Assembly (NCBI RefSeq): GCF_015712165.1
Contig: NZ_JADPZX010000001.1
Span: 5,034,001-5,098,000 of the forward strand
Direction of reading: 5' to 3'
Origin: Streptomyces spinoverrucosus
GTDB lineage: Bacteria > Actinomycetota > Actinomycetes > Streptomycetales > Streptomycetaceae
Length of the DNA stretch: 64,000 nt
The translations under genes and the position numbers were made by a program. This document shows positions 48,890 through 58,310 of the stretch, piece after piece (the stretch's first letter is position 1; each line of letters begins with the position of its first letter). Under the pieces are notes generated by a model. It saw nothing but the letters and a program-made list of their open reading frames with translations. It searched no databases and was not told the origin of the DNA.

Positions 48890-49945
48890 TCAGACGCTCG
48901 TGCTGGAGGGCGAGGCGTCGGGCGCCTCGTCGATACGGCGCCGGCGCACCGCCCAGAAGACCGCGCTGCCCGCGACGACGGTCACGCCCACCCCGATCAC
49001 ACCGGCCAGGCCGCCGGAGAGGCGGGCGTTGTCGACGTCCTTGACGCCGTAGTCGGCGAGCGGGCCGTCGGCGTAGTGGTGGTCCTCGGCGGACTCCGCG
49101 AAGCCCTTGTCCTCGGCGACCTTCTCCAGGCCGTCGGGGCTGGCGGAGGCGTAGAAGCTGACGATCCCGGCGAGGACGAGGGAGGTGACGAGGCCGCTGA
49201 TCCACAGGGTGCGGTGCGGGGTCCGGGCGGCGGGCGCGGGCGCCTCGGGTGCCGGGGCGTCGACGAGTTCGCCGCCCACCCGCAGCTTGAGCGGTCGGCG
49301 CAGATCGCGGGCGCCGTACACGAGGTCCGGGCGTACGGCGATGACGGCGCCGACGGTCAGCGCGGTGATCGCGGCCTCGCCGATGCCGATCAGGATGTGC
49401 ACGCCGACCATGGCGGTGGCGACCTTGCCGATGGCGACGTCGGTGGTGCCGCCGATCGCGTAGAACGCCGTGAAGGCGAGGGCGGCGGCCGGCACCGAGA
49501 TCAGCGCGGCGACGAAGGAGGCGGCGGTGATCGACCGCTGGGTGCGCGGCAGCACCTTCACCAGGGCGCGGAAGACGACGTAGGCGACGCCGACGCCGAC
49601 GACCGACATGTCGGTGATGTTCACGCCGAGCGCGGTCAGGCCGCCGTCGGCGAAGAGCAGGCCCTGCATCAGCAGGACGACGGATATACAGAGGGCGCCT
49701 GTGTAGGGGCCGACGAGTATCGCGGCGAGGGCGCCGCCGAGTAGATGGCCGCTGGTCCCGGCCGCGACCGGGAAGTTCAGCATCTGCACCGCGAAGATGA
49801 ACGCCGCCACCAGACCGGCCAGCGGCGCCGTCCGCTCGTCCAGCTCCCGGCGCGCGCCGCGCAGGCTCACGGCGATGGCGCCGGCGGCGACGACTCCGGC
49901 CACGGCGGAGGTCGGGGCGTTGATGAATCCGTCAGGTACATGCAC
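48890..49945 (-). CDS. cbiM: Ni/Co ECF substrate-binding subunit, CbiM-CbiN fusion
   Basis: A 351-residue protein. The first 220 residues are CbiM/NikM, beginning M-HVPDGFINAPTSAV (the N-terminal His loop binds the metal) with GLVAAFIFAVQMLNFPVAAG and SGHLLGGALAAILVGP. The C-terminal part carries SASPDGLEKVAEDKGF, the PDGLE motif of the N component, plus two helices. GTG 49945 puts His2 in place as required. A Nur-box-like site 20 bases upstream suggests nickel rather than cobalt. Confidence 0.92.
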   Translation of the reverse strand: MHVPDGFINAPTSAVAGVVAAGAIAVSLRGARRELDERTAPLAGLVAAFIFAVQMLNFPVAAGTSGHLLGGALAAILVGPYTGALCISVVLLMQGLLFADGGLTALGVNITDMSVVGVGVAYVVFRALVKVLPRTQRSITAASFVAALISVPAAALAFTAFYAIGGTTDVAIGKVATAMVGVHILIGIGEAAITALTVGAVIAVRPDLVYGARDLRRPLKLRVGGELVDAPAPEAPAPAARTPHRTLWISGLVTSLVLAGIVSFYASASPDGLEKVAEDKGFAESAEDHHYADGPLADYGVKDVDNARLSGGLAGVIGVGVTVVAGSAVFWAVRRRRIDEAPDASPSSTSV

Positions 49946-49964
49946 GGTTCGATGATGTGGCTTA

Positions 49965-49981
49965 ATGCGAACGCTTTGCAA
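49965..49981. promoter_or_regulatory. Candidate Nur (nickel uptake regulator) box
   Basis: ATGCGA-N5-TTGCAA resembles the Streptomyces Nur site TTGCAA-N5-TTGCAA. It sits 20-36 bases before the cbiMN start. There is no cobalamin-riboswitch-like leader in the 166-base gap. Confidence 0.5.
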
Positions 49982-50111
49982 GAGCGAGCCGGTCCCCGTT
50001 GTGAAGATGAGATAAGAGTCTCCAGCGGGCGTAAGCCAGGAAATATGGGACATTGGATGGGAAACGGATTCACAGTTTCCGCACAGGTCACGCACGGTAA
50101 GGGGTCGCCCG

Positions 50112-50471
50112 ATGTCCGTAGTCGAGCAGTACGCGCGAGCCCATATCGTCACGGACGCCGATGTCCAGGTACTGGACGAGCGGGGAGCGATTCCGGTCGT
50201 TCTGCGCTACGACCCGGACCAGGACCCGCGCGCGGTCCGCATAGGCCTGCCCGGCCCGCACGAGTGGACCTTCTCCCGGGACCTCCTCGAACAGGGCCTG
50301 CGCGCCCCGGCGGGCTCCGGAGATGTCCGGGTCTGGCCGTGCGGGCGGGTGCAGGCCGTCATCGAGTTCCACTCCCCGCAGGGGACCGCGGTCGTCCAGT
50401 TCGACATGAAGGCGCTGATCCGCTTCCTGCGGCGCACCTACATGGCCGCCCCCACCCCCGTACGCGGCTGA
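50112..50471 (+). CDS. ssgE: SsgA-like sporulation protein (SsgE type)
   Basis: A 119-residue SsgA-like protein, a family confined to sporulating actinomycetes. Motifs: VVLRYDPDQDPRAVRIGLP, EWTFSRDLLEQGL, GDVRVWPCG and FDMKALIRFLRRTYMAAP. SALPs steer septum placement and spore wall steps. The context (ECF genes on one side, two PBP genes on the other) matches my memory of ssgE in S. coelicolor. It is divergent from cbiMN. Confidence 0.87.
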   Translation: MSVVEQYARAHIVTDADVQVLDERGAIPVVLRYDPDQDPRAVRIGLPGPHEWTFSRDLLEQGLRAPAGSGDVRVWPCGRVQAVIEFHSPQGTAVVQFDMKALIRFLRRTYMAAPTPVRG

Positions 50472-50484
50472 CCGGAAGCCGCCG

Positions 50485-52161
50485 TCAGCCGCCCTGCTTC
50501 AGCAGCGCCGCCACGATCGGCCCCGCCGTCTCCCCGCCGTGCCCGGCCGACTGGACGACACCGGCGGCGGCGAGATCGCCCCGGTACGCGGTGAACCAGC
50601 CGTTGGGCTTCTTCTGCCCGTCGACCTCCGCGGAGCCGGTCTTGGCGCCGACGTCACCGGTGACCCCCGCCATCGCCTCCGCCGCCGTACCGTACGCCGC
50701 CGTGTAGGCCATCAGTTCGCGCAGCTTCGCCAGCGTGTCCCCGGACATCGTGCGCGAGGCCGTGGCCAGTGTGCGGTCGTCCACGGACGGGGCGACCAGG
50801 TACGGCTGGTGGAAGACGCCCGCCTTCACCGTCGCCGACACCGACGCCATGTTCAGCGGGTTCATCCGCACCCCGCCCTGACCGATGAGCGACGCCGCCA
50901 TCGGCGCGGCCGACTGCACCGGCACGGCACCGTCGAAGGTCGGCACACCGACCGCCCAGTTGTTCAGCGACAGGCCGAACACCTGCTGCGCCTGCTTGGT
51001 CAGGTCGTCGTCGTCCAGCTCGGGCGCCTGGCTGATGAACGCCGTGTTGCAGGACCGGGCGAAACTCGCCTTGAACGTGCCGCCCTTGATCTCGAACTTG
51101 TCGTCGTTCTGGAACTTCCAGCCGCCGTACGAGAAGTACTTGGGGCACGGATGTTCCTCGTCCGGCGAGGCGAGGCCCTTCTCCATGAGCAGCGACGACG
51201 TGATGACCTTCATCGTCGAGCCGGGCGCCAGCGAGCCCTGGAACGCGGTGTTGAAGCCGGGGTTGGAGTTCGCGACCGCCAGGATCTCGCCCGTGGACGG
51301 CCGCAGTACGACCACGGAGGCACGCGCGCGGGAGGCGACCTGCTTCTCCGCGGCCGTCTGCATGCTCGCGCTGAGCGTCGTCTTCACCTCGCCCGGCGTG
51401 CCCTCGCTCAGCTCCAGGACCGTCTTGTCGGACAGCTTCTGCTGCTGAGAGTCCTTGCCGCGCACCACCCGGAGCTCGACGCCGGCCTTGCCGCCGGCCG
51501 TCTTGCCGTACTTCTCGCGCAGCCCGTCCAGCACCGGCCCCAGCGACGCGTACCGCTCGGTGGTCAGCTCGTCGCCGTCCCGGTCCAGCGCCTTGACCGG
51601 CGGCGTGCCCGCCTCGCCGGTGACGAGCCGGTCGCCCTCGCGCAGGTCGGGATGGAGCACGGACGGCTGCCAGCCGACCAGCGGTTTGCCGTCCGCGGCC
51701 CGGCGGACGACCTTCAGTGAACTCCGGTACGTCAGCGGCTTGCTGACGTCCTCGAACGACACCGTGCCCTTCACCGTGAACGGCACGGTGTCGCCCGTGC
51801 GCGCGCCCGGGGTGAGCGTGAGGTTCTCGATGTGGGCGTCCTTGGCGTAGGCGGCCAGCAGTGTCTTCGCCGCCGTGGCGTCGTCGGTGACGGCCGCCGC
51901 GCCGGTCGTCTCGCCCCGCTGCCAGGCCGTCAGGAACGCCTGGGCGGCGGTGGTGACCTCCTTCGCCGACAGCGGACCGGTCTTCACCGACTTCTCCCGC
52001 TCGCCGTCGGCCGCGATGGACGTGCCGTTCTCGGCCGCGGCCCCGGTGCCGAACAGCGCGTAGGCACCGACGCCGGCGCCGCCCACGACCACGGCGATCA
52101 CACCGCCGATCACGGCGGGCCTCGTCTTCCGTCGCTCGGCGACGCGCCTTCTCTTGCCCAC
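50485..52161 (-). CDS. Penicillin-binding protein (class B-like transpeptidase)
   Basis: A 558-residue membrane-anchored transpeptidase: one N-terminal helix (AVIGGVIAVVVGGAGVGAYA), an NTF2-like MecA_N domain (about 60-160), a dimerisation region and the transpeptidase domain with S315-T-M-K (SxxK), S370-C-N (SxN) and KTGSAEV (KTG). It likely cross-links peptidoglycan during development. It is paralogous to the next gene and separated from it by 130 bases. Confidence 0.92.
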   Translation of the reverse strand: MGKRRRVAERRKTRPAVIGGVIAVVVGGAGVGAYALFGTGAAAENGTSIAADGEREKSVKTGPLSAKEVTTAAQAFLTAWQRGETTGAAAVTDDATAAKTLLAAYAKDAHIENLTLTPGARTGDTVPFTVKGTVSFEDVSKPLTYRSSLKVVRRAADGKPLVGWQPSVLHPDLREGDRLVTGEAGTPPVKALDRDGDELTTERYASLGPVLDGLREKYGKTAGGKAGVELRVVRGKDSQQQKLSDKTVLELSEGTPGEVKTTLSASMQTAAEKQVASRARASVVVLRPSTGEILAVANSNPGFNTAFQGSLAPGSTMKVITSSLLMEKGLASPDEEHPCPKYFSYGGWKFQNDDKFEIKGGTFKASFARSCNTAFISQAPELDDDDLTKQAQQVFGLSLNNWAVGVPTFDGAVPVQSAAPMAASLIGQGGVRMNPLNMASVSATVKAGVFHQPYLVAPSVDDRTLATASRTMSGDTLAKLRELMAYTAAYGTAAEAMAGVTGDVGAKTGSAEVDGQKKPNGWFTAYRGDLAAAGVVQSAGHGGETAGPIVAALLKQGG

Positions 52162-52291
52162 TGCTTCCCGATCCTCCGCGCAATCCCGGGTCCGCCCCTA
52201 CGAGGCGCGGCCCTACGGCCGTACCGGCCTCGTGGTCCTCACAGTCCCCAACGACGGCACCACCCTAGAGTCCCCGCCTGTGCGGGTGACG

Positions 52292-53923
52292 TCAGCCACC
52301 CGCGCGCAGCACGGCCGCCACGATCGGGCCCGCCGCCTCGCCGCCCCGACCGCCCTGCTGGGCCATGGCCGCCGCGGCGATGTCGTCGCGGTAGCCAGTG
52401 AACCAGCTGTCCGCCTTGGCGTTGCCGTCGACCTCGGCCGACCCGGTCTTCGCACCGATGCTGCCGGGCAGCCCGGACATCACGGAGGCGGCGGTGCCGC
52501 TGGTGGCGGTGCGGTTCATCATGGCGCGCAGCTGGGCGACGGTGTTCCCCGACAGCCCCTGCGCCTTGGCCAGTTCACGTCCGTCCAGGCTCTGCGGCAC
52601 GATCACCGGCTGCCGGAAGGCACCCGTCATCGCGGTCGCCGTGACCGACGCCATGTTCAGCGGGCTCATCTGCACCTGGCCCTGGCCGATCAGGTTGGCG
52701 GCGGTGTCCGGGCCGCCGGCGGCGGGGACCGAGCCGTCGAAGGAGGGGACGCCGACCTTCCAGTCGTCGCGGCCGATACCGAACCGTTCCTGCGCCTCCC
52801 GGGTCAGGGAGTCCACCTGCACCTCGTCCGCGAACTTGATGAAGGCGGTGTTGCAGGAACGCGCGAAGCTCTCCGAGAGGGTGGCGTTCTCGTTCGGGGT
52901 CATACCGGTGAGGTTGTGGAACGTCTGGCTCTCCGAGATCGCCGAGTCCGGGCAGGGCGCAGGACCGTTCATGCTGGTGAGCCCGTTGTCGATGAGCATC
53001 GCCGCGCTGAGGATCTTCATCGTCGAGCCGGGCGCCACCTCACCGAGGAAGGCCGCGTTCCAGTCGTCCGCCCGGTTGTTGGCGACGGCCAGGATCTCGC
53101 CGGTGCTCGGCTTGACGGCGACCACGGAGGACTCGTCGTACTGCGCGACCGCCTTCTCGGCGGCCGCCTGCGCGGTCGCGCTCAGCGTCGTGCGCAGCTT
53201 GCCGGGCTCGCCCTCGGAGAGGGTGAGCAGGGTGGTGTCGGCGGCCTCGGTGGCGGTGTGCCGGACGGCGAGTTCGACGCCGGGCGTGCCGCCGGCCTTG
53301 TCGCCGTAGCGGGCGCGCAGTTCGTCCAGGATCGGGCCGAGGGAGGGGTACTTGTCCTTCGCCAGCACGGTGCCGTTGCGGTCCACCGCCTCGATCGGCG
53401 GGCTCGCCGCCTCCTCGGTGACAAGGATGTCACCGTCCTTCAGGCTGGGGTGCACGACGGACGGCTCCCAGTCGACCAGCGCCCGCCCGGTGGTCTCCCC
53501 GCGCACCACGGTGAGCCGGCTCTCGTACGCCAGCGGCTTGGACTTCCCGTCGTACGACACCGTCGCCTTCACCGAGAACGGCACGGTACGGCCCTGCGCC
53601 GCGCCCGGCGTGATCTTCACGTCGGTGAGGTGCGCGTCCTGCCCGAACGACGTCAGCACGGGCTCGGCCGCCTCCGCGAAGTCCGTGTACGACGCCGCCT
53701 TAACACCCTGGCCCTGCTCCCAGGCCGTGAAGAACGCGCGGGACGTCTCCTGAACCTCCGCACTGCTCGGCGGCCCGGTCCGCACCGGGTCCGGCTCGCT
53801 CGCGGCCGCCGTTCCGCCGTCACCGCTCAGTGCGGAGACGAAGTTGTAGGCGCCGTACCCGGCCCCTCCCACCATCACCGCGAACACACTGCCGACGACG
53901 GCAGCCTTGACCCCCTTGCGCAC
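52292..53923 (-). CDS. Penicillin-binding protein, paralogue of the previous
   Basis: A 543-residue protein with the same layout: N-terminal anchor (VVGSVFAVMVGGAGYGAYNF), MecA_N-like domain, and transpeptidase motifs STMK, SCN and KTGSAEVDG. Divergence between the two copies outside the motifs is considerable, indicating an old tandem duplication. ATG 53923. Confidence 0.92.
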   Translation of the reverse strand: MRKGVKAAVVGSVFAVMVGGAGYGAYNFVSALSGDGGTAAASEPDPVRTGPPSSAEVQETSRAFFTAWEQGQGVKAASYTDFAEAAEPVLTSFGQDAHLTDVKITPGAAQGRTVPFSVKATVSYDGKSKPLAYESRLTVVRGETTGRALVDWEPSVVHPSLKDGDILVTEEAASPPIEAVDRNGTVLAKDKYPSLGPILDELRARYGDKAGGTPGVELAVRHTATEAADTTLLTLSEGEPGKLRTTLSATAQAAAEKAVAQYDESSVVAVKPSTGEILAVANNRADDWNAAFLGEVAPGSTMKILSAAMLIDNGLTSMNGPAPCPDSAISESQTFHNLTGMTPNENATLSESFARSCNTAFIKFADEVQVDSLTREAQERFGIGRDDWKVGVPSFDGSVPAAGGPDTAANLIGQGQVQMSPLNMASVTATAMTGAFRQPVIVPQSLDGRELAKAQGLSGNTVAQLRAMMNRTATSGTAASVMSGLPGSIGAKTGSAEVDGNAKADSWFTGYRDDIAAAAMAQQGGRGGEAAGPIVAAVLRAGG

Positions 53924-54020
53924 GATGCGCCCCCTCCCCGGTCACAGACCTCCGCACTCTAAGCGCGCGCCGTGACGAACGGGGCGGGAGTTTCTCAGAT
54001 TGTTAGCCCCACGTATGTGT

Positions 54021-55766
54021 TCAGACCCATGTGTCCAGCCACATCCGTGAACGCCAGTCGTCGATGGGGATCGTCTGACCGGTGTAGATCGGCCAGAAGT
54101 AGATGAAGTTCCAGGCGATCAGCAGGACGACGACGCCCGCGCCCGTGGCGCCGGCCACGCGGCGGGTGTCGGTGGAGCCGGGTGGGCCGACCAGGGCGCC
54201 GACCAGCATCGCGACCGCCAGACAGAGGAACGGCACGAAGATCACGGCGTAGAAGAAGAAGATCGTCCGCTCCTGGTAGAGGAACCAGGGCAGGTAGCCG
54301 GCCGCGATGCCGCAGGCGATGGCGCCCGCCCGCCAGTCACGACGGAAGAACCAGCGCCACAGCACGTACAGCAGCGCGAAGCAGCCCACCCACCACAGCA
54401 CCGGCGTGCCCAGCGCCAGTACCTCGCGCGCGCACTTCTCGCCCGCGTCCGCCGGGCAGCCGTCCGTGCCGGGGGCGGGGGACTCGTAGAAGTACGAGAC
54501 CGGTCGGCCGGTGACGATCCAGCTCCACGGGTTGGACTGGTACGTGTGCGGCGAGGACAGGCCGACGTGGAACTCGTACACCTGGGTCTCGTAGTGCCAC
54601 AGGCTGCGCCACCAGTCCGGGAACAGCCACGACCAGGCGCTGTCCTTGCCGTCGGTCGCCGCCCAGTTGCGGTAGTAGCCGCCCGAGCCGTCGCTGGGGG
54701 AGAGGATCCAGCCGATCCACGACGCGAAGTAGGTGACGATCGCCACCGGGACCGTCGACAGGAACGCCCAGCCCAGATCGCGCCTGATCACCGCCTTGTA
54801 CGGGTGCCGGGCCCCCGCCACCTTCCGGGCGCCGACGTCCCACAGCACCGCCATCACGCAGAACGCGGCCAGGATGTACAGGCCGTTCCACTTGGTGCCG
54901 ATGGCCAGGCCCAGCATCAGGCCCGCCGCGAGCCGCCACGGCCGCAGGCCGATGCGCGTGTGCTCCGCCGTGTGCGCGTGCGGGCGGACCCGGCCCTCGG
55001 CGTCCACGGGCAGCGCGGCGGCCAGTTTCGCGCGCGCCCGGTCCCGGTCCACGAGCAGACAGCCGAACGCCGCCAGCACGAAGAACATCAGCACGCCGTC
55101 CAGCAGCGCGGTGCGGCTCATCACGAAGTGCAGCCCGTCCACCGCCACCAGCGCGCCCGCCAGGCAGCCGAGGAACGTGGAGCGGAACAGACGGCGGCCG
55201 ATCCGGCAGAGGAGAAGGACGGACAGCGTGCCCAGCAGGGCGGTCATGAAGCGCCAGCCGAACGGGTTGAACCCGAACATCAGCTCGCCGAGCCCGATGA
55301 CGTACTTGCCGACCGGCGGGTGCACGACATACGCCGCGTCCGTCGGGATGGGGACGTTCCCGTTCGAGGAGAGGATGAGGTCGTTGACGTTCTTGTCCCA
55401 GTTGACCTCGAACCCGCGGTGGACGAGCGCCCACGCGTCCTTGGCGTAGTACGTCTCGTCGAATATCACCGCCTTCGGGCTGCCCAGGTTCCAGAACCGC
55501 AGCACCCCCGCGAACAGCGTCACCAGCAGCGGCCCGACCCAGCCCGACCAGCGGGTGATCCGCTCGGCCGGCGGATACCCGATGCCGAGCGCCGCCCACA
55601 TCCGCGGGCTCGGCTCCGCGTACGGCGGCACGAGCCGGTCCCGGACGTCGCCGCGTGGTCCGGCCGGCGCGTATCCGAAACGGCGCAGCCGCTGCTGCCA
55701 CGAGGGCCGCGGCTCGTGGGGGGCCTGGTCCTGACGGATGTCCGTGGAGGACGCGGTACTGGTCAC
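54021..55766 (-). CDS. pmt: Protein O-mannosyltransferase (GT39)
   Basis: A 581-residue polytopic GT39 enzyme that transfers mannose from polyprenyl phosphate to exported proteins. The catalytic loop is VIFDETYYAKDAW (the Asp-Glu pair), followed by HPPVGKYVIGLGELMFG, and IGTKWNGLYI further on. GTG 55766. In S. coelicolor, pmt is needed for phage phiC31 infection and affects cell-wall antibiotic sensitivity (established knowledge). It is divergent from rsmI. Confidence 0.93.
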   Translation of the reverse strand: MTSTASSTDIRQDQAPHEPRPSWQQRLRRFGYAPAGPRGDVRDRLVPPYAEPSPRMWAALGIGYPPAERITRWSGWVGPLLVTLFAGVLRFWNLGSPKAVIFDETYYAKDAWALVHRGFEVNWDKNVNDLILSSNGNVPIPTDAAYVVHPPVGKYVIGLGELMFGFNPFGWRFMTALLGTLSVLLLCRIGRRLFRSTFLGCLAGALVAVDGLHFVMSRTALLDGVLMFFVLAAFGCLLVDRDRARAKLAAALPVDAEGRVRPHAHTAEHTRIGLRPWRLAAGLMLGLAIGTKWNGLYILAAFCVMAVLWDVGARKVAGARHPYKAVIRRDLGWAFLSTVPVAIVTYFASWIGWILSPSDGSGGYYRNWAATDGKDSAWSWLFPDWWRSLWHYETQVYEFHVGLSSPHTYQSNPWSWIVTGRPVSYFYESPAPGTDGCPADAGEKCAREVLALGTPVLWWVGCFALLYVLWRWFFRRDWRAGAIACGIAAGYLPWFLYQERTIFFFYAVIFVPFLCLAVAMLVGALVGPPGSTDTRRVAGATGAGVVVLLIAWNFIYFWPIYTGQTIPIDDWRSRMWLDTWV

Positions 55767-55828
55767 CGCGCCATCGTAGGGAACCCTTCTGTGGGAGTCC
55801 CGTGGACCGCCCCTGCGAGGATGGAAAC

Positions 55829-56674
55829 GTGACAGGAACCCTTGTTTTGGCAGGCACCCCCATCGGCGACATCGCGGACGCGCCGCCGAGGCTCTCCGAG
55901 GAGCTGGAGCGGGCGGACGTGGTCGCCGCCGAGGACACGCGACGGCTGCGGCGGCTGACCCAGGCGCTGGGGGTGACCCCCAAGGGGCGGGTCGTGTCGT
56001 ACTTCGAGGGGAACGAGGCGGCGCGTACGCCGGAGCTTGTCGAGGAGCTCGTGGGGGGCGCGCGTGTGTTGCTCGTCACGGATGCCGGGATGCCGTCGGT
56101 GTCGGACCCGGGGTACCGGCTGGTGGCGGCGGCGGTGGAGCGGGACGTCCGGGTCACCGCCGTGCCGGGGCCCTCCGCCGTGCTGACCGCTCTGGCGCTG
56201 TCCGGGCTGCCGGTGGACCGGTTCTGCTTCGAGGGGTTTCTGCCGCGCAAGGCGGGGGAGCGGTTGTCGCGGCTGCGGGAGGTCTCCGGCGAGCGGCGGA
56301 CGCTGGTCTACTTCGAGGCCCCGCATCGGCTCGATGACACCCTCGCCGCGATGGCCGAGGTATTCGGGGTGGAGCGGCGGGCGGCTGTGTGCCGTGAGCT
56401 GACCAAGACGTATGAGGAGGTAAGGCGGGGGACGCTGGGGGAGTTGGCGGCGTGGGCCGCCGAGGGGGTGCGGGGGGAGATCACCGTCGTGGTCGAGGGG
56501 GCTCCGGAGAGGGGTGCGGAGGTCGTCGACGAGGAGGAGTTGGTGCGGCGGGTGCGGGTTCGGGAGGAGGCGGGGGAGCGGCGTAAGGAGGCGATCGCGG
56601 CGGTGGCTGTGGAGGCGGGGGTTCCCAAGCGGGTTGTCTTTGATGCTGTGGTTGCCGCGAAACGTGCGTTGTGA
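55829..56674 (+). CDS. rsmI: 16S rRNA (cytidine-2'-O-)-methyltransferase RsmI
   Basis: A 281-residue tetrapyrrole-methylase-fold enzyme that methylates C1402 of 16S rRNA. Motifs: LVLAGTPIGDIADAP, VVAAEDTRRLRRL, LVTDAGMPSVSDPGYRLV, VPGPSAVLTALALSGLPVDR, RELTKTYEEVRRGTLGEL. GTG 55829 follows GAGGATGG. Complete C-terminal RsmI domain present. Confidence 0.94.
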   Translation: MTGTLVLAGTPIGDIADAPPRLSEELERADVVAAEDTRRLRRLTQALGVTPKGRVVSYFEGNEAARTPELVEELVGGARVLLVTDAGMPSVSDPGYRLVAAAVERDVRVTAVPGPSAVLTALALSGLPVDRFCFEGFLPRKAGERLSRLREVSGERRTLVYFEAPHRLDDTLAAMAEVFGVERRAAVCRELTKTYEEVRRGTLGELAAWAAEGVRGEITVVVEGAPERGAEVVDEEELVRRVRVREEAGERRKEAIAAVAVEAGVPKRVVFDAVVAAKRAL

Positions 56675-56680
56675 TGTGCG

Positions 56681-56730
56681 GGTGGGTTTGTGGCTTGGCG
56701 CGCAGTTCCCCGCGCCCCTGAGGGTGTTGT
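56681..56730. repeat. REP-like Streptomyces intergenic repeat
   Basis: The core GGCGCGCAGTTCCCCGCGCC, then CCTGAGGG, is a wording widely dispersed in Streptomyces genomes (from memory), often after stop codons. It follows the rsmI stop by a few bases and may act as a transcript end. No gene is seen in 56675-56880. Confidence 0.55.
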
Positions 56731-56880
56731 GCCAACCGCCGGTAAAGGGTGCCGGGGCGTTCGGCAAGGGACGTCCAAGTCCCGTCCATTACTGGACAGA
56801 TCCCGTGCTTTCGGGCTCGTTCAGCAGTCCACTGGGTGGCGGAACGGAAACCGTTCCTCCAGCGGACCACAGGAGCTGGT

Positions 56881-57267
56881 ATGAGCGAGATCACAGGGCA
56901 GACCGGCCTTCGCAACGGGGCGACCGCCGTCGTGAACGAGTCGTACTCCTTCGCCTGCATGCGCTGCGGGCACGGGTGGGAGCAGTCGTACGAGATAGAG
57001 CACCACGTCGATGGTGAGGGCCACGAGTTCGTCCTGTACGTGGCCGACGGGCGGGTCGTGCCGTCGCCGCTGAGCCGGCCGGCGTGCGCCCGGTGCGGCG
57101 GTCACGTCGTGCGGATCATGCGGCCGGGCCGGGTGTCGTCGGCGCGCGACGCGGCGCGACGGCAGCAGCAGCCGCCTCCGCCGGTGGAGGTGTCGGCGGT
57201 CCCCCGCCAGCGGCACCACTGGCATCTGTCCGATCTGCTGCACGCGTTCCAGCGCCGGGCGAGCTGA
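56881..57267 (+). CDS. Zinc-ribbon protein of unknown function
   Basis: A 128-residue protein with two CxxC knuckles, CMRCGHGW (about residue 26) and CARCGGHV (about residue 64), likely binding one zinc. A basic, Gln/Pro-rich tail follows and ends RQRHHWHLSDLLHAFQRRAS. AGGAG lies five bases before ATG 56881. It is an actinobacterial conserved hypothetical; possibly nucleic-acid binding. Confidence 0.85.
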   Translation: MSEITGQTGLRNGATAVVNESYSFACMRCGHGWEQSYEIEHHVDGEGHEFVLYVADGRVVPSPLSRPACARCGGHVVRIMRPGRVSSARDAARRQQQPPPPVEVSAVPRQRHHWHLSDLLHAFQRRAS

Positions 57268-57301
57268 ACGGTGGGGCGTGCCCCTTTCGTAGGATCGGGG
57301 C

Positions 57302-58189
57302 ATGCCCTCCTCCGAGCCCACCTCCGGCAAGAACACCGCACCGCCCCTCCCGCCGCCCCTGGCCGTGCCCGTCGCCGACTCGCACACGCACCTCGACATG
57401 CAGTCCGGCACGGTGGAGGAAGGCCTCGCGAAGGCCGCGTCGGTCGGTGTCACCACGGTCGTGCAGGTCGGCTGCGATGTGAACGGCTCCCGGTGGGCGG
57501 CCGAGACGGCGACGGCGTACGAGAACGTGCACGCGGCCGTCGCGCTGCACCCCAACGAGGCCCCGCGCATCGTCCACGGCGACCCCGACGGCTGGTCCCG
57601 GCAGGGGGCGCGCGAGCCCGGCGGGGACGCGGCGCTGGACGAGGCGCTCGCCGAGATCGAACGGCTGGCCGCGCTGCCCCACGTGAAAGCGGTCGGCGAG
57701 ACGGGGCTGGACCACTTCCGTACCGGGCCCGAGGGCAAGGCGGCGCAGGAGCGGTCGTTCCGCGCGCACATCGAGATCGCCAAGCGGCACGGCAAGGCGC
57801 TGGTCATCCACGACCGCGAGGCCCACACGGACGTGCTGCGCATCCTGAAGGAGGAGGGCGCGCCGGAGCGGACGGTGTTCCACTGCTACTCCGGGGACGC
57901 CGAGATGGCCGAGGTGTGCGCCCGCGCCGGGTACTACATGTCCTTCGCCGGCAACGTCACCTTCAAGAACGCCCAGAACCTGCGCGACGCGCTGGCCGTG
58001 GCCCCGCTGGAGCTGGTCCTGGTGGAGACCGACGCGCCCTTCCTGACGCCCGCGCCCTACCGCGGACGGCCCAACGCCCCGTATCTCGTTCCGGTCACGG
58101 TGCGTGCGATGGCCGCCGTGCGCGGCATCGACGAGGACGCGATGGCCACCGCACTCGGCGCGAACACGGCGCGCGCCTTCGGTTACTGA
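57302..58189 (+). CDS. tatD: TatD-family metal-dependent DNase
   Basis: A 295-residue TIM-barrel hydrolase: DSHTHLD (metal HxH), VGETGLDHFR (Glu), LVIHDREAH and VFHCYSGD (His ligands), VLVETDAPFLTP (Asp). It is the first member of the tatD-rpfB-ksgA-ispE run conserved with mycobacteria. The proline-rich N-terminal 20 residues are an extension. Confidence 0.93.
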   Translation: MPSSEPTSGKNTAPPLPPPLAVPVADSHTHLDMQSGTVEEGLAKAASVGVTTVVQVGCDVNGSRWAAETATAYENVHAAVALHPNEAPRIVHGDPDGWSRQGAREPGGDAALDEALAEIERLAALPHVKAVGETGLDHFRTGPEGKAAQERSFRAHIEIAKRHGKALVIHDREAHTDVLRILKEEGAPERTVFHCYSGDAEMAEVCARAGYYMSFAGNVTFKNAQNLRDALAVAPLELVLVETDAPFLTPAPYRGRPNAPYLVPVTVRAMAAVRGIDEDAMATALGANTARAFGY

Positions 58190-58310
58190 CCCACGACACG
58201 CCCCACTCTGTGTAGTCGAGTCGCTTTGGAGAGTGACGAACGCTCCGCTAGGTTCTGGGGGCCCGATCCGGACCCCCCTGGACCCCTCCGGCCCCCTGGA
58301 GCGTGTCGGC

